Assembly: GCA_964370775.1 (NCBI GenBank)
Contig: CAYJKT010000024.1
Span: 1-41,861, forward strand
Reading direction: 5' to 3'
DNA: 41,861 nt
DNA from: SIG603 sp964370775
GTDB taxonomy: Bacteria; Bacillota; Clostridia; Oscillospirales; Acutalibacteraceae
The position numbers were made by a program, and so were the translations under genes. The notes under the pieces are model-generated. The model was not told where the DNA came from. It saw nothing but the letters and a program-made list of their open reading frames with translations, and did no database searches. Shown here piece after piece: positions 24,101 to 32,073 of this stretch (the first letter of the stretch is position 1; the number at the start of each line of letters is the position of its first letter).

Positions 24101-25653
24101 AATTGTTTAAAGTAGTTAAACATTGGTTGGTGGAAATTAGAAAGAACTGGTAGTGGAGAGTCAACACCCATTGCTTCAACAGGTTCGCTACCACCCTCTG
24201 CCATTGTTAAAACAGACCTATACACTTCGTCATAAGTGTAACCAAATGCTTTTTGTAGTCTTTCCATTTCAGCTTTTGTGTAGTAAGGCACACTTACATT
24301 AGGTATTTTTATGTCTTTCAACTTAACCAACGCAGTGTCTAGCCACTCGCCATAAGGTTGTGCATCTGCATATTTTTCTTTAAGCTCATCATCACCTATC
24401 AATCTACCCTCGATAGTGTCAATAAGTAGCATTTTACCTGGGTGTAGACGCTCTTTTAGCACGATAGTAGCTGGGTCGATATCCAAAATACCAACCTCAG
24501 AAGATAATATCATGTTGTCATCTTCTGTAATCATATATCTTGATGGTCTTAGACCGTTTCTGTCTAAAACTGCGCCCATAACGTCGCCGTCTGTAAACAA
24601 GATAGAAGCAGGACCGTCCCAAGGCTCCATCATTGTTGCATAGTATTGATAGAAGTCTCTTTTATTTTGGCTCATGCCTTTGTCTTTGTCCCAAGGCTCT
24701 GGAATAGCAATCATAACAGCCAAAGGAAGTGGCATACCGTTCATAACCATAAATTCTAACGCGTTGTCAAGCATTGCAGAGTCAGAACCTGATGTGTCAA
24801 TCGCTGGTAATACTTTTTTGATTTTATCTTTTAGATAATCAGATGTCATAGTCTCCTCACGTGAGCTCATTTTATCTGCATTACCTTTAATAGTATTAAT
24901 CTCACCGTTGTGAACTATAAAACGGTTTGGGTGAGCTCTTTTCCAGCTCGGTTGAGTATTTGTGCTAAATCTTGAGTGAACAAGAGCTATAGCACTTTTG
25001 TAATCTTTGTCTTGCAAATCGTTAAAGAACAGTCTAAGTTGGTCAACCAAGAACATACCTTTATATGCAATTGTTCTGCTAGAAAGTGAACATACATAAG
25101 TTTCCTCATGGCTGTGCTCAAAAATTCTTCTAACAACATATAGTTTACGGTCAAAGTCCAAACCAACTTCAACTTCTTCTGGTCTTCTAATGAACGCTTG
25201 CATGATACATGGCATACATTCATAAGCTTTTGAACCTAAAACATTTTCAGACACAGGAACTTTTCTCCAGCCGATTAGCTCAAGTCCCTCTTTTTCTAAT
25301 ATAATCTCAAACACCTTACATGCTTGTTTTCTTTTAATTTCATCATTTGGGAAGAAGAACATACCTATACCGTAGTCTCTTTCTTCTCCAATATCAAAGT
25401 TTAATTCATTAGCAACTTTTGAGAAAAAGCTGTGAGAAATTTGCAATAAGATACCAACTCCGTCGCCAGTTTTACCCTCGGCATCTTTACCAGCTCTATG
25501 CTCTAAATTCTCTACTATTTTCAAAGCATTTTTAACTGTCTCATAAGTTTTAATACCTTTTATGTTTACAACTGCGCCTATACCACAGTTATCGTGTTCA
25601 AATTCTGGTCTATACAACCCACTTTGAAGTGGCTGTTCTGCTTGTTTTGTCAT
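21115..25653 (-). CDS. gltB: Glutamate synthase large subunit
   Basis: A 1512-residue enzyme subunit that makes two glutamate from glutamine and 2-oxoglutarate. A 22-residue propeptide precedes Cys23 (HDNCGIGAV), the nucleophile of the class II glutaminase domain (about 23-430). The central domain follows, then the FMN/synthase domain with GGEEHIYTP and the ammonia-channel region AKSNSGEGGEE. [3Fe-4S] ligands are in CVMMRVCNLDTCPVGIATQ near residue 1127. The C-terminal beta-helix domain (about 1250-1480) is rich in Gly. Length is the same as in E. coli. AAGGGTG precedes the ATG. Transcription starts from its own promoter and continues into gltD; I see no regulator gene (GltC type) beside it. 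Confidence 0.97.
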   Translation of the reverse strand: MTKQAEQPLQSGLYRPEFEHDNCGIGAVVNIKGIKTYETVKNALKIVENLEHRAGKDAEGKTGDGVGILLQISHSFFSKVANELNFDIGEERDYGIGMFFFPNDEIKRKQACKVFEIILEKEGLELIGWRKVPVSENVLGSKAYECMPCIMQAFIRRPEEVEVGLDFDRKLYVVRRIFEHSHEETYVCSLSSRTIAYKGMFLVDQLRLFFNDLQDKDYKSAIALVHSRFSTNTQPSWKRAHPNRFIVHNGEINTIKGNADKMSSREETMTSDYLKDKIKKVLPAIDTSGSDSAMLDNALEFMVMNGMPLPLAVMIAIPEPWDKDKGMSQNKRDFYQYYATMMEPWDGPASILFTDGDVMGAVLDRNGLRPSRYMITEDDNMILSSEVGILDIDPATIVLKERLHPGKMLLIDTIEGRLIGDDELKEKYADAQPYGEWLDTALVKLKDIKIPNVSVPYYTKAEMERLQKAFGYTYDEVYRSVLTMAEGGSEPVEAMGVDSPLPVLSNFHQPMFNYFKQLFAQVTNPPIDAIREEIVTSTTVYLGKAGNILEQKEENCKMLKILNPILTNTDLLKIKSIKQAGFKSCTIPTIYYKNSNIEKVMDNLFNEVDRAILDGANIIILSDRGVDEFNEAIPSLLALSGVQQHLVRTKKKTMVSIVMETAEPREVHHFATLLGYGAAAVNPYLAHETIKDLINSNILNKDYYAAVDEYNHAIIHGIIKIGSKMGISTIQSYLGAKIFEAIGLDDKIIDRYFTGTISRIGGIGIHDIAKDYSELHSKAFDPLGLSVDLSLDSIGKHKQRSGGEEHIYTPSTIHVLQNATKLGDYEMFKKYTELVDIQGEKVNLRGMLDFNYPEKGVDISEVESVDSIVKRFKTGAMSYGSISKEAHETLAIAMNMLGAKSNSGEGGEEIERLSDNRCSAIKQVASGRFGVTSRYLVSSKEIQIKMAQGAKPGEGGHLPGAKVYPWVAKTRHSTPGVSLISPPPHHDIYSIEDLAQLIYDCKNANTDARISVKLVSEAGVGTIAAGVAKAGAGLILISGYDGGTGAAPGSSIHNAGLPWELGLAETHQTLIQNGLRERVRLETDGKLMSGKDIAVACMLGAEEFGFATAPLVTMGCVMMRVCNLDTCPVGIATQNPELRKRFTGKPEYVVNFMRFMAENLREYMAKLGVKTIDELVGRTDLLKVKESHSVKKSEKIELDLLLSNPFIGTDEGFIHKPEKKYDFELENTIDVKVFLKQLLPYLNKNEKKSIKVDVTNIDRTLGTIFGSEITKRYPEGLEEDSYVIKCNGAGGQSFGAFIPKGLTLELEGESNDYMGKGLSGGKIIVYPPKSVKFKKDENIIIGNVTLYGATSGKVFINGVAGERFCVRNSGALAVVEGVGDHGCEYMTGGTVVVLGETGKNFAAGMSGGVAYVLDEHNELYTKLNKELVTIQKQLSVVEANELKAYITEHFEATKSDKAKIILDNFDEYQTKFKKIVPTDYSRIMASIRSYKEKGFSLEEAQIEAFKNANKGK

Positions 25654-25699
25654 TTATAACACCCTTATCTAATATTTTTTATGCTTTCATAAAATCAAT

Positions 25700-25728
25700 A
25701 TTATAATTTTACCACAAACGCATATCAA
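25700..25728 (-). promoter_or_regulatory. Promoter of gltBD
   Basis: On the minus strand TTGATA (25723-25728), 17-bp spacer, TATAAT (25700-25705), about 45 bp before the gltB ATG. Confidence 0.65.
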
Positions 25729-25900
25729 ATTGCAAGTTTTATTTTAAAAAAATTACATTTTTATTATTTTTTTACATTTAAGTTTAATTTTAGAGTGTAT
25801 TTTGCAAGTTTTTGTTTTTCATCTGTCAAATTTTAGCTTATTAACGTAGTGTATTACAAAGAATTTGCAACAAACAAGTTCTTTTTAGTAAAAATAACTA

Positions 25901-25929
25901 TTGACAATTCTGTACATTCAGTATATACT
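25901..25929 (+). promoter_or_regulatory. Promoter of the GntR-ABC operon
   Basis: TTGACA (25901-25906), 17-bp spacer, TATACT (25924-25929), a near-consensus sigma A promoter 33 bp before the start codon. Confidence 0.8.
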
Positions 25930-25952
25930 GTTCATATAACATATATACAGTA
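25919..25952 (+). promoter_or_regulatory. Probable operator of the GntR/YtrA-type regulator
   Basis: CAGTATATACTG (25919-25930) is a perfect 12-bp palindrome over the -10 box. TACTGT (25926-25931) and ACAGTA (25947-25952) form a second inverted pair with a 15-bp spacer. The position over the promoter fits autorepression. Confidence 0.5.
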
Positions 25953-25962
25953 GGAGGTGTTT

Positions 25963-26340
25963 ATGAACATTATAATTTCAAATTCCCAAAATGTCCCGAT
26001 ATATGAACAGATATATACACAGCTAATTAACGAGATTATAAACGGCAATTTACGAAGTGGCGATGCACTGCCGTCTATTCGTTCATTAGCGAAAGATTTG
26101 AGAATTAGTGTAATAACCACACAAAGAGCGTATGACGAACTGGTTAAACAGGGGTATATTTTTGCACAAAGTGGTAAGGGATTTTTTGTGGCAGACACCA
26201 ATATGGAACGAATACGTGAAAATAATTTAAGGCAAATTGAAGAATATATCGCAAAAATAAAAGAGATTGCACCGTCGTGCAACCTAAGTGAAGAAGACAT
26301 TATTTATATGATTAAAATTATTTATCAGGAGGAGAATTGA
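25963..26340 (+). CDS. GntR-family regulator, YtrA subfamily
   Basis: A 125-residue repressor. The N-terminal winged helix (VPIYEQIYTQLINEIINGNL, then DALPSIRSLAKDLRISVITTQRAYDEL) and a very short C-terminal helical tail define the YtrA subfamily, usually found with ABC exporter genes. A frame starting at GTG 25957 is possible, but AGGAGG (25952-25957) overlaps that GTG and lies 5 bp before ATG 25963, so the latter is chosen. It is first in a three-gene operon, 1 bp before the ATPase gene, and probably controls it. The inducer is unknown; YtrA relatives respond to envelope-active antibiotics or toxic peptides. Confidence 0.88.
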   Translation: MNIIISNSQNVPIYEQIYTQLINEIINGNLRSGDALPSIRSLAKDLRISVITTQRAYDELVKQGYIFAQSGKGFFVADTNMERIRENNLRQIEEYIAKIKEIAPSCNLSEEDIIYMIKIIYQEEN

Positions 26341-26341
26341 A

Positions 26342-27184
26342 ATGAACGCTATTGAGATTAAAAACCTTAGCAAAAGCTACAAAAATTTTACTCTGCAAAA
26401 TATTAGCTTTGATGTACCGAAAGGCACTATTGTAGGTTTAGTTGGCGAAAACGGTGCTGGAAAAAGCACCACTCTAAACATACTTATGGACACCATTAAA
26501 AGAGATAGTGGTGATGTTAAGATACTAGGAGTTGATAACACATCTGCTGAATTTACTCCGTTAAAAAACGATATTGGTGTAGTTCTTGAGAAAAATAACT
26601 TCCCAGAAAAATTCACAGTTCCTAATATTCAAAAAACTATATCTAAGTTTTATATAAATTGGAGCGACACGGATTTTGATAACTATGTTAAAGTGTTCAA
26701 GCTACCTATCGACAAAAAAATAAGTGATTTTTCTACTGGTATGCTGATGAAGCTTAATTTAGCAGTTGCTTTATCCCACGGTGCAAAAGTGTTGATATTA
26801 GACGAAGTTACATCTGGTCTTGACCCAATGGCTAGGGAAAAACTGTTGGATATATTGTATGATTATTCTCGAGATGACGAAAAATCTATACTTCTTTCCT
26901 CACATATTGTGAGCGATTTAGAGAAAATCTGTGACTATATCTGTTTTATACACGAGGGTAAGATAATTTTATTTGAAGAAAAAGATAAGATTTTGGAAGA
27001 TTACAGTATATTGAAAGTTACAAGAAGTACGTATCCTAGCATACCTCTTAATGCAATAGTTCGCAAAAAAGAGATATACGGTGGTTATGAATTGCTTGTA
27101 AAAAGAGATAAAGTATCAGACGCATTTACATCAGAAAAATCCACTTTAGAAGACATTATTATATTTTTATCAAAGGAGAAATAA
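26342..27184 (+). CDS. ABC transporter ATP-binding protein
   Basis: A 280-residue ATPase of an ABC-2 type exporter. Walker A is GENGAGKS (35-42); the signature is the degenerate FSTGMLMKLNLAVAL, as often in this subgroup (family consensus LSGGQ); Walker B is VLILDEVTSGLD, and the switch His is in LLSSHIVSD. A C-terminal tail of about 70 residues follows. CAGGAGG precedes the ATG inside the end of the regulator gene. With the next gene it forms a transporter like the YtrBC/PmtAB or BcrAB kind, so export of an antimicrobial or toxic peptide is plausible. Confidence 0.9.
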   Translation: MNAIEIKNLSKSYKNFTLQNISFDVPKGTIVGLVGENGAGKSTTLNILMDTIKRDSGDVKILGVDNTSAEFTPLKNDIGVVLEKNNFPEKFTVPNIQKTISKFYINWSDTDFDNYVKVFKLPIDKKISDFSTGMLMKLNLAVALSHGAKVLILDEVTSGLDPMAREKLLDILYDYSRDDEKSILLSSHIVSDLEKICDYICFIHEGKIILFEEKDKILEDYSILKVTRSTYPSIPLNAIVRKKEIYGGYELLVKRDKVSDAFTSEKSTLEDIIIFLSKEK

Positions 27185-27187
27185 TAT

Positions 27188-27781
27188 ATGAAAGCTTTAA
27201 TATATAGAGATATTATACTTTTAACCAAAGGATATTGGTTAATATTCTTACTCGGAATTTTTTATATTTTCTTTCCAGAACTACAATTTTTATCAATGCT
27301 TTTAATGGCTGTCATATCTCACATGGTTATACAATTAGACGACAAAAGTGGGTGGCGAGATTATGAGTATCTGTTGCCAATATCGCTAAAACAAATGGTA
27401 CTTCGTAGGTATGTTCTATGTTACATTGCAATTGTGATAATCACAGTACTTATGATAATTTATCAACAAATTACTTTATCCAGTGTTGATTACACCACAA
27501 TAATTCTTAGCGTATTATCTGCTTTAATATTTAATTGCATTATAATGCCAATTTACTTTAAGCTTACCCCAACACAAATAAGGATAGTAAACTTTGTACT
27601 GGTTTTCGCAGCCTATGGTGCACTTTATGCTATTACAAATTATGGATTTTTCGCTTCTGGAATTACCACTATTTTAAGCTCACCGATTTTCGTTCCTATC
27701 ATAATAGCACTCACTGTGCTTGCTAACTTAGTTTCTATTGCAATTTGCATGAAGTTCTCTCGCTATAAATTTAAGAAATAA
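27188..27781 (+). CDS. ABC-2 type transporter permease
   Basis: A 197-residue membrane protein with about six hydrophobic segments (around residues 13-30, 33-47, 76-92, 103-121, 133-151 and 165-186). Between segments 2 and 3 is DDKSGWRDYEYLLPISLKQMVLRRY; a Pro-Ile/Val-Ser/Thr-Arg/Lys step after a WRD-like stretch is common in ABC-2 permeases of YtrA-controlled exporters. It starts 3 bp after the ATPase gene, with AAAGGAG before the ATG. It is shorter than most permeases, so it probably works as a dimer. Confidence 0.8.
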   Translation: MKALIYRDIILLTKGYWLIFLLGIFYIFFPELQFLSMLLMAVISHMVIQLDDKSGWRDYEYLLPISLKQMVLRRYVLCYIAIVIITVLMIIYQQITLSSVDYTTIILSVLSALIFNCIIMPIYFKLTPTQIRIVNFVLVFAAYGALYAITNYGFFASGITTILSSPIFVPIIIALTVLANLVSIAICMKFSRYKFKK

Positions 27782-27785
27782 AATT

Positions 27786-27812
27786 ATGGACACGGTTTAT
27801 TTCCGTGTCCAT
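27786..27812. terminator. Bidirectional terminator between convergent operons
   Basis: ATGGACACGG (27786-27795) pairs with CCGTGTCCAT (27803-27812), then TTTATT on the plus strand and AATTTTATT on the minus strand. Confidence 0.85.
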
Positions 27813-27816
27813 TTTA

Positions 27817-29055
27817 TTAATAATTTCTAACTATATCCATAGCTATTTTTTCCCATTTTATAAGGTTTTGAGGTCGCCTTGCCACAGTGCTTATGTCTTT
27901 TAAAACAATATCAAAAGAGCAATTATTTTTGTAACACGCATCACAAATATTAACAATCTCTTTCTTCACAACTTCTTCGTCAAGGTCTCCGACTGCAACC
28001 AAAGCAGGGTTAGGCTTTGTTGCAAGCACATATTTTTTACCGATAATCTCAGCTGCATTGTTGACATCAGCCCACGGACTTATAGAAATCTTTCGTAAGT
28101 TAGGCAGTTTTTCAACAATGTCTATTTTTTTATCCAACGCCTCACAACAACCATAATAAACCAAGCCAAAACCATTTAAAGCCTTTTGCATATATGGTGT
28201 CTCGAACTCGTCTTGCATTTCTTTAGATACACTAGAGAAAATTTGTGCAGCACCTCTACCCCACACATTGCTTAAGTCTTTGTTGTCAAGCTCTGGGTGC
28301 AATGTGCTGTTTAGTAGTGGTGTTTGGTGCAAATTAATAGGGTCAGCGTCAAACAAGCCTAGTTTTCTCATTTGTTCGTTTCTGTCAATGATTATATCAG
28401 TCATTTTTTCAACTAATTGGTGAGAAAACTCAGGCTCTGCAAGTAAGTCCATTAGCAACGGAGTAACCCCTCTAAGCTCGCTTATATTATCCCATGTCAC
28501 AATAGAAGCATAGTCTATACCTGTTTTCCTAATTGGAATTATATCACCTACTGCGTTTGCAATCTTATTAAATCTTCTGTTAGTCTCTTCTTCATCATAA
28601 GTAATAGTTTGGTTATGTAGTTTTTCCAAACCCTCACAATCCTCAAACATATCCACATATTCATGAGAAGACACTCCACTTTCTGGGTTATCTTTCAAAG
28701 TATGTTCAGATATTCCAACACCAATATCACTTCTATGTATCACTTTTTGCACTGGCAGATACGGACGTAAAATCATGTCTGCTCTAAAATTTTCGTACTT
28801 ATATATCTGTTTAAGCATAAAATCTTCAATCGCTCTAAAATCTGGGTCCACACACTTTGGTGTTAACTCTCCATTTACATTTAGCTCTCCCCATGGAATT
28901 TCATCAATCAGCACCACAGGTCGTATCATTTTCAAGTCATTTACACCTCTATGTAATTTTCTAATGTCACCCATGCTGTCATCATTTGCATATCTTAAAT
29001 ATTTTCTTGCTAGTGCTCTTAATATTTTTACATCTTCCACAGTAATCACGCTCAC
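27817..29055 (-). CDS. UroD-superfamily protein (decarboxylase/methyltransferase fold)
   Basis: A 412-residue protein related to uroporphyrinogen decarboxylase and to the corrinoid-linked methyltransferases MtaA/MtbA. The visible family parts are the WGELNVNGELTPKCVDPDFRAIE stretch, the NLRKISISPWADVNNAAEIIGKKYVLATKPNPA stretch, and a barrel-type length near 410. In the place of the HxCG-type motif of MtaA it reads YYGCCEALDKK. No other haem-synthesis gene is near; it follows a GH31 gene by 3 bp and is its operon partner. True UroD is therefore unlikely; a sugar-linked reaction is possible but not shown. Confidence 0.7.
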   Translation of the reverse strand: MSVITVEDVKILRALARKYLRYANDDSMGDIRKLHRGVNDLKMIRPVVLIDEIPWGELNVNGELTPKCVDPDFRAIEDFMLKQIYKYENFRADMILRPYLPVQKVIHRSDIGVGISEHTLKDNPESGVSSHEYVDMFEDCEGLEKLHNQTITYDEEETNRRFNKIANAVGDIIPIRKTGIDYASIVTWDNISELRGVTPLLMDLLAEPEFSHQLVEKMTDIIIDRNEQMRKLGLFDADPINLHQTPLLNSTLHPELDNKDLSNVWGRGAAQIFSSVSKEMQDEFETPYMQKALNGFGLVYYGCCEALDKKIDIVEKLPNLRKISISPWADVNNAAEIIGKKYVLATKPNPALVAVGDLDEEVVKKEIVNICDACYKNNCSFDIVLKDISTVARRPQNLIKWEKIAMDIVRNY

Positions 29056-29058
29056 TTT

Positions 29059-31401
29059 CTATATAATCACGATTTTAAATCTGTCTTCATCTCTTGATAT
29101 AGTTAAATTTTTATCTTCATCATTCCAATAAAATTCAGTTAAACTATACTCTCCTTTTTCATAAGCATATCCGTCTCCACTGTCCTCATAAAGTACAAAT
29201 TTGCAATCATTTCCGCTGTAAACATGCACTTCAATCTCTGCTGTTTCTACCTCTGTAGTGTTCATCAACGGTTTAGTTTTTGTAATTATGCTACCACTTT
29301 TCACAAACAATGGAATAAAGCTTAAATCAACTTCAACTTCTATTGTTTGCCCACCGTCATATTTTTTACCTGTGTAATAATTGTACCATTCGTTTCCTTT
29401 TGGCAGATACACTTTTCTCACTCTGTTCACGTTTTGCAACTCCAAAGAATTCACTCCGTAATACATCGCTTCTGTAACAGGGCACACCAAAATATCTCCG
29501 AACATAAACTGGTCTTTTATCTCGCACGCTTTTTCGTCGTCAGCATAATCAAACGCTAGCAACCTCATCATTGTGTAATCATCTAAGTACACTTTTCCAG
29601 CTAGTGAATATATGTATGGAATTAGCGTATATCTCAACCTATTTGCATCTTTTAATGCATCATAAAATACATGTGTAGGCTCGTCAAACAGCCACATTTC
29701 ACGTCTTTCATCTGTTCCGTGGCTTCTAAAAATCGGCAAGAACACAGCATATTGGAACCACCTCACAAACAGCTCTCTATATCCATAATCATCAATTCCG
29801 TCTGCATAATCGCCAGTCCAGAACCATCTTTCTCCGTCTCTAATAAAGAACGCACCAATGTCCTGTGTCCAATACGGCAAGCCTGTTGCACAGAAGTTAA
29901 GTCCAGCAACAATTTGATTTTTTAGTGTGTCCCAAGTTGCAGATATATCACCAGACCACATTATTGTTCCGTATTTTTGCCCACCAGTATACGAACTTCT
30001 CGTTAAGTTTGTCATTCTTTTTTCTTCTGTAACTGCTCTTTGTCCCTCATACATAGTTATAGAGTGCATTAATCCGTAGCAGTTGCTTACTTCTGCTGGC
30101 ACAAATTTTGAAGCAGTCTCAAAATAATTCTTATACATTTCGTGTGGTAAAGGTTTTACAGTGCCTCTCCATTCAGGCAAGAAAGCCTCACTTGAATCAC
30201 ACCACCAAGAGTCAATACCATGCACAAAAAGTCCCTCGTATGCTTGTTTCCAGTACATTTTTCTAGCGTTTTCATCAAACACATTGTATATAGGACTTGC
30301 TGGCAATAGCAGACCATTAGCCAAAAACTCTTTGTAATTTTCGGTGAACTCTCGCATGTTAGGCCAAACGGATATCATAAATCTAACATCTATTTCATGC
30401 AGTTTTTGTGTCATCTCGCTAGGATTTGGAAAACGCTCTGCATCAAAAGTTTTCTGCCCCCATTGCTCACCCTCCCAAGATCTCCAATCTAGCACAATCG
30501 CATCTAGTCCAATATCTTTCGCTCTATATTCTGATGCAATCTGCAAAATCTCATCTTGAGTTTCATATCTCTCTTGAGACTGCACAAACCCAAATGCCCA
30601 CCTCGGCAACATCACGGCTTTTCCAGTCAAAAATCTATATCCTTTAACGATTTTATCAAAGTTATCACCAGCAATAATATAAAAATCCATTTGGAAATCT
30701 GCTTCCGTAAACAGATATGACCCATACGCATTATCATTAAATATTGCAGGGGAAGCAGTAGTGCTTAAAATTCCATAACCATTTGTCGATAAAAACATAG
30801 GTATAGCTATTTTCATATTTGCTTGGTGCAAGTACTGTGTTGTGCCTCTCAAGTTCAAGCTACCTTCTTCTGCTTGACCTAAGCCATATATTTTTTCGTT
30901 CTCTGTAAAACTTAAGTTCAGCTTTGTTTTATATAGCTTTTTGTCAAAAACTGTGGTAGCTTCTTTAATAATTTGCTTTACACCGTCAGGAGTGTCAACT
31001 TCTTCTATGACAGTATTTTCGTCAATAACTGTTTTATATGAGTCAAACTCGATAAGCTCGTGACTATCTTTAGTTTTCTCAGCCAAAATAAGCTTGTCGT
31101 TTTGGTCGTAATATTTTATAGATGACGTTAATTTGTTTATCTCAATTTTTAACGCTTTTAAATAAATATAGGTGTATGTAACGCTGTCTTTATACGTCCA
31201 ATTTATAAACGTTTCACATTGTAAAAATCCAGTCGGCACTTTTTCTTCAAACTTTCCATTTTCTGTGTACATAATTCTTGCAATATTATCAGACTTAGGC
31301 ACAATTCTTAATATACCTTTTGCAGATACAAGGTCTATGTATCTGTCTTTTTTTATTATCGCTGTAATCTCACTAGATACTTTAGGTTTTACTACTAACA
31401 T
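29059..31401 (-). CDS. Glycoside hydrolase family 31
   Basis: A 780-residue intracellular retaining alpha-glycosidase. Parts in order: N-terminal beta-sandwich (about 1-240, with the EKIYGLGQ motif), the (beta/alpha)8 barrel beginning LPRWAFGFVQSQERYETQDE, the nucleophile motif GIDSWWCDSSEAF with its Asp, the acid/base region IMWSGDISATWDTL, then YRELFVRWFQYAVFLPIFRSHGTD and two C-terminal beta domains. No signal peptide is visible, so the substrate is imported. The WWCDSSE form is closer to XylS-type alpha-xylosidases or alpha-glucosidases than to YicI; substrate is unassigned. GGGGAAAC precedes the ATG. An operator-like site near the promoter suggests LacI control. Confidence 0.9.
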   Translation of the reverse strand: MLVVKPKVSSEITAIIKKDRYIDLVSAKGILRIVPKSDNIARIMYTENGKFEEKVPTGFLQCETFINWTYKDSVTYTYIYLKALKIEINKLTSSIKYYDQNDKLILAEKTKDSHELIEFDSYKTVIDENTVIEEVDTPDGVKQIIKEATTVFDKKLYKTKLNLSFTENEKIYGLGQAEEGSLNLRGTTQYLHQANMKIAIPMFLSTNGYGILSTTASPAIFNDNAYGSYLFTEADFQMDFYIIAGDNFDKIVKGYRFLTGKAVMLPRWAFGFVQSQERYETQDEILQIASEYRAKDIGLDAIVLDWRSWEGEQWGQKTFDAERFPNPSEMTQKLHEIDVRFMISVWPNMREFTENYKEFLANGLLLPASPIYNVFDENARKMYWKQAYEGLFVHGIDSWWCDSSEAFLPEWRGTVKPLPHEMYKNYFETASKFVPAEVSNCYGLMHSITMYEGQRAVTEEKRMTNLTRSSYTGGQKYGTIMWSGDISATWDTLKNQIVAGLNFCATGLPYWTQDIGAFFIRDGERWFWTGDYADGIDDYGYRELFVRWFQYAVFLPIFRSHGTDERREMWLFDEPTHVFYDALKDANRLRYTLIPYIYSLAGKVYLDDYTMMRLLAFDYADDEKACEIKDQFMFGDILVCPVTEAMYYGVNSLELQNVNRVRKVYLPKGNEWYNYYTGKKYDGGQTIEVEVDLSFIPLFVKSGSIITKTKPLMNTTEVETAEIEVHVYSGNDCKFVLYEDSGDGYAYEKGEYSLTEFYWNDEDKNLTISRDEDRFKIVII

Positions 31402-31418
31402 GTTTCCCCTCCATTAAC

Positions 31419-31430
31419 TAATACGTTTTA
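31419..31430 (-). promoter_or_regulatory. LacI-type operator candidate of the GH31 operon
   Basis: TAATACGTTTTA matches its own reverse complement at 10 of 12 positions, with a central CG, and its centre lies about 17 bp downstream of the -10 box. Its spacing to the -10 is nearly the same as that of the site in front of the aldolase operon (40471-40480). Confidence 0.4.
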
Positions 31431-31440
31431 CTTTAAATTA

Positions 31441-31469
31441 ATAATACTCTTTTATTTTTACAAAATCAA
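31441..31469 (-). promoter_or_regulatory. Promoter of the GH31-UroD operon
   Basis: On the minus strand TTGATT (31464-31469), 17-bp spacer, TATTAT (31441-31446), about 40 bp before the GH31 ATG. Confidence 0.55.
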
Positions 31470-31492
31470 TAGTTTTAATTAATTTTTCTTCC

Positions 31493-31520
31493 AAAAAAGG
31501 AACGACCTAAATCGTTCCTT
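31493..31520 (-). terminator. Rho-independent terminator of the glyoxalase-fold gene
   Basis: AAGGAACGA (31497-31505) pairs with TCGTTCCTT (31512-31520), with six T following on the minus strand. Confidence 0.85.
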
Positions 31521-31535
31521 AGTGTACAATTATAT

Positions 31536-31904
31536 TTATCTTTGTGGCACAACTTCAAGCCAATATCCGTCTGGGTCAGATATAAAATATATGCCCATAT
31601 CTGTGTTTTCAAAACATACGCAGCCCATCTCTTTGTGTTTTGCTAATGCACCTTCGTAATCGTCTGTTCTAAATGCTAAGTGGAACTCACAGTCTCCCAA
31701 ATTATACGCTCTGTCCATGTCTCTTAACCAAGTTAGCTCTAGCTCAAAATCGCTTTCTCCATCTCCTAGATAAACTATAATAAATGAGCCATCCTCTGCA
31801 TTAATTCTTCTAAGTTCTTTTAACCCTAAAGCTTCATCATAAAACGCTAAAGATGCACTTAAATCTTTAACGTTATAGTTCTCATGTATCATTTTAAACT
31901 TCAT
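31536..31904 (-). CDS. VOC/glyoxalase I family protein
   Basis: A 122-residue metal-binding enzyme of the lactoylglutathione-lyase type, probably removing methylglyoxal or a related aldehyde. The two beta-alpha-beta-beta-beta modules are MKFKMIHENYNVKDLSASLAFYDEALGL... and CEFHLAFRTDDYEGALAKHKEMG... Expected ligands are His7, a Glu in FELELTW, His in FHLAF and Glu in WLEVVPQR. A longer frame begins 18 codons upstream at 31958, but GGGAG at about 31911-31915 lies just before ATG 31904, and the family starts at this position. It stands alone with its own terminator. Substrate is not known. Confidence 0.85.
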   Translation of the reverse strand: MKFKMIHENYNVKDLSASLAFYDEALGLKELRRINAEDGSFIIVYLGDGESDFELELTWLRDMDRAYNLGDCEFHLAFRTDDYEGALAKHKEMGCVCFENTDMGIYFISDPDGYWLEVVPQR

Positions 31905-32023
31905 ATCGTTTCTCCCTTTATATAATATTTTTATACATTTTAACATATTTTTTATCATATTTCAAATAAATAATATAATTACAAAAAAATTAATAATTTT
32001 TCCTAGTTTTATCATATCTTTTA

Positions 32024-32032
32024 TGCTATAAT
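32024..32032 (+). promoter_or_regulatory. Extended -10 promoter of the GGDEF gene pair
   Basis: TGCTATAAT, about 42 bp before the first start codon. The -35 region is poor. Confidence 0.4.
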
Positions 32033-32073
32033 GGCATTACTAATAATATTACCAGTTTGAAAGAGGTGAAAAA

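Larger units (their letters stand above)
25654..25962. other. 309-bp divergent intergenic region, gltB and GntR gene
   Basis: Very AT-rich. It holds the gltB promoter, the GntR-gene promoter and operator, and two copies of TTGCAAGTTTT (25730-25740 and 25802-25812) of unknown meaning, 72 bp apart. I see no gene, T-box or glutamine-riboswitch pattern in it. Confidence 0.5.

Noticed and set aside
25654..25962. Glutamine riboswitch or T-box before gltB
   Set aside because: The region lacks the GC-rich stems and the T-box core sequence; only promoters and a palindromic operator are visible.
27817..29055. True haem-pathway uroporphyrinogen decarboxylase (hemE)
   Set aside because: The length is above that of HemE (about 350), the context is a glycosidase operon and there are no haem genes.
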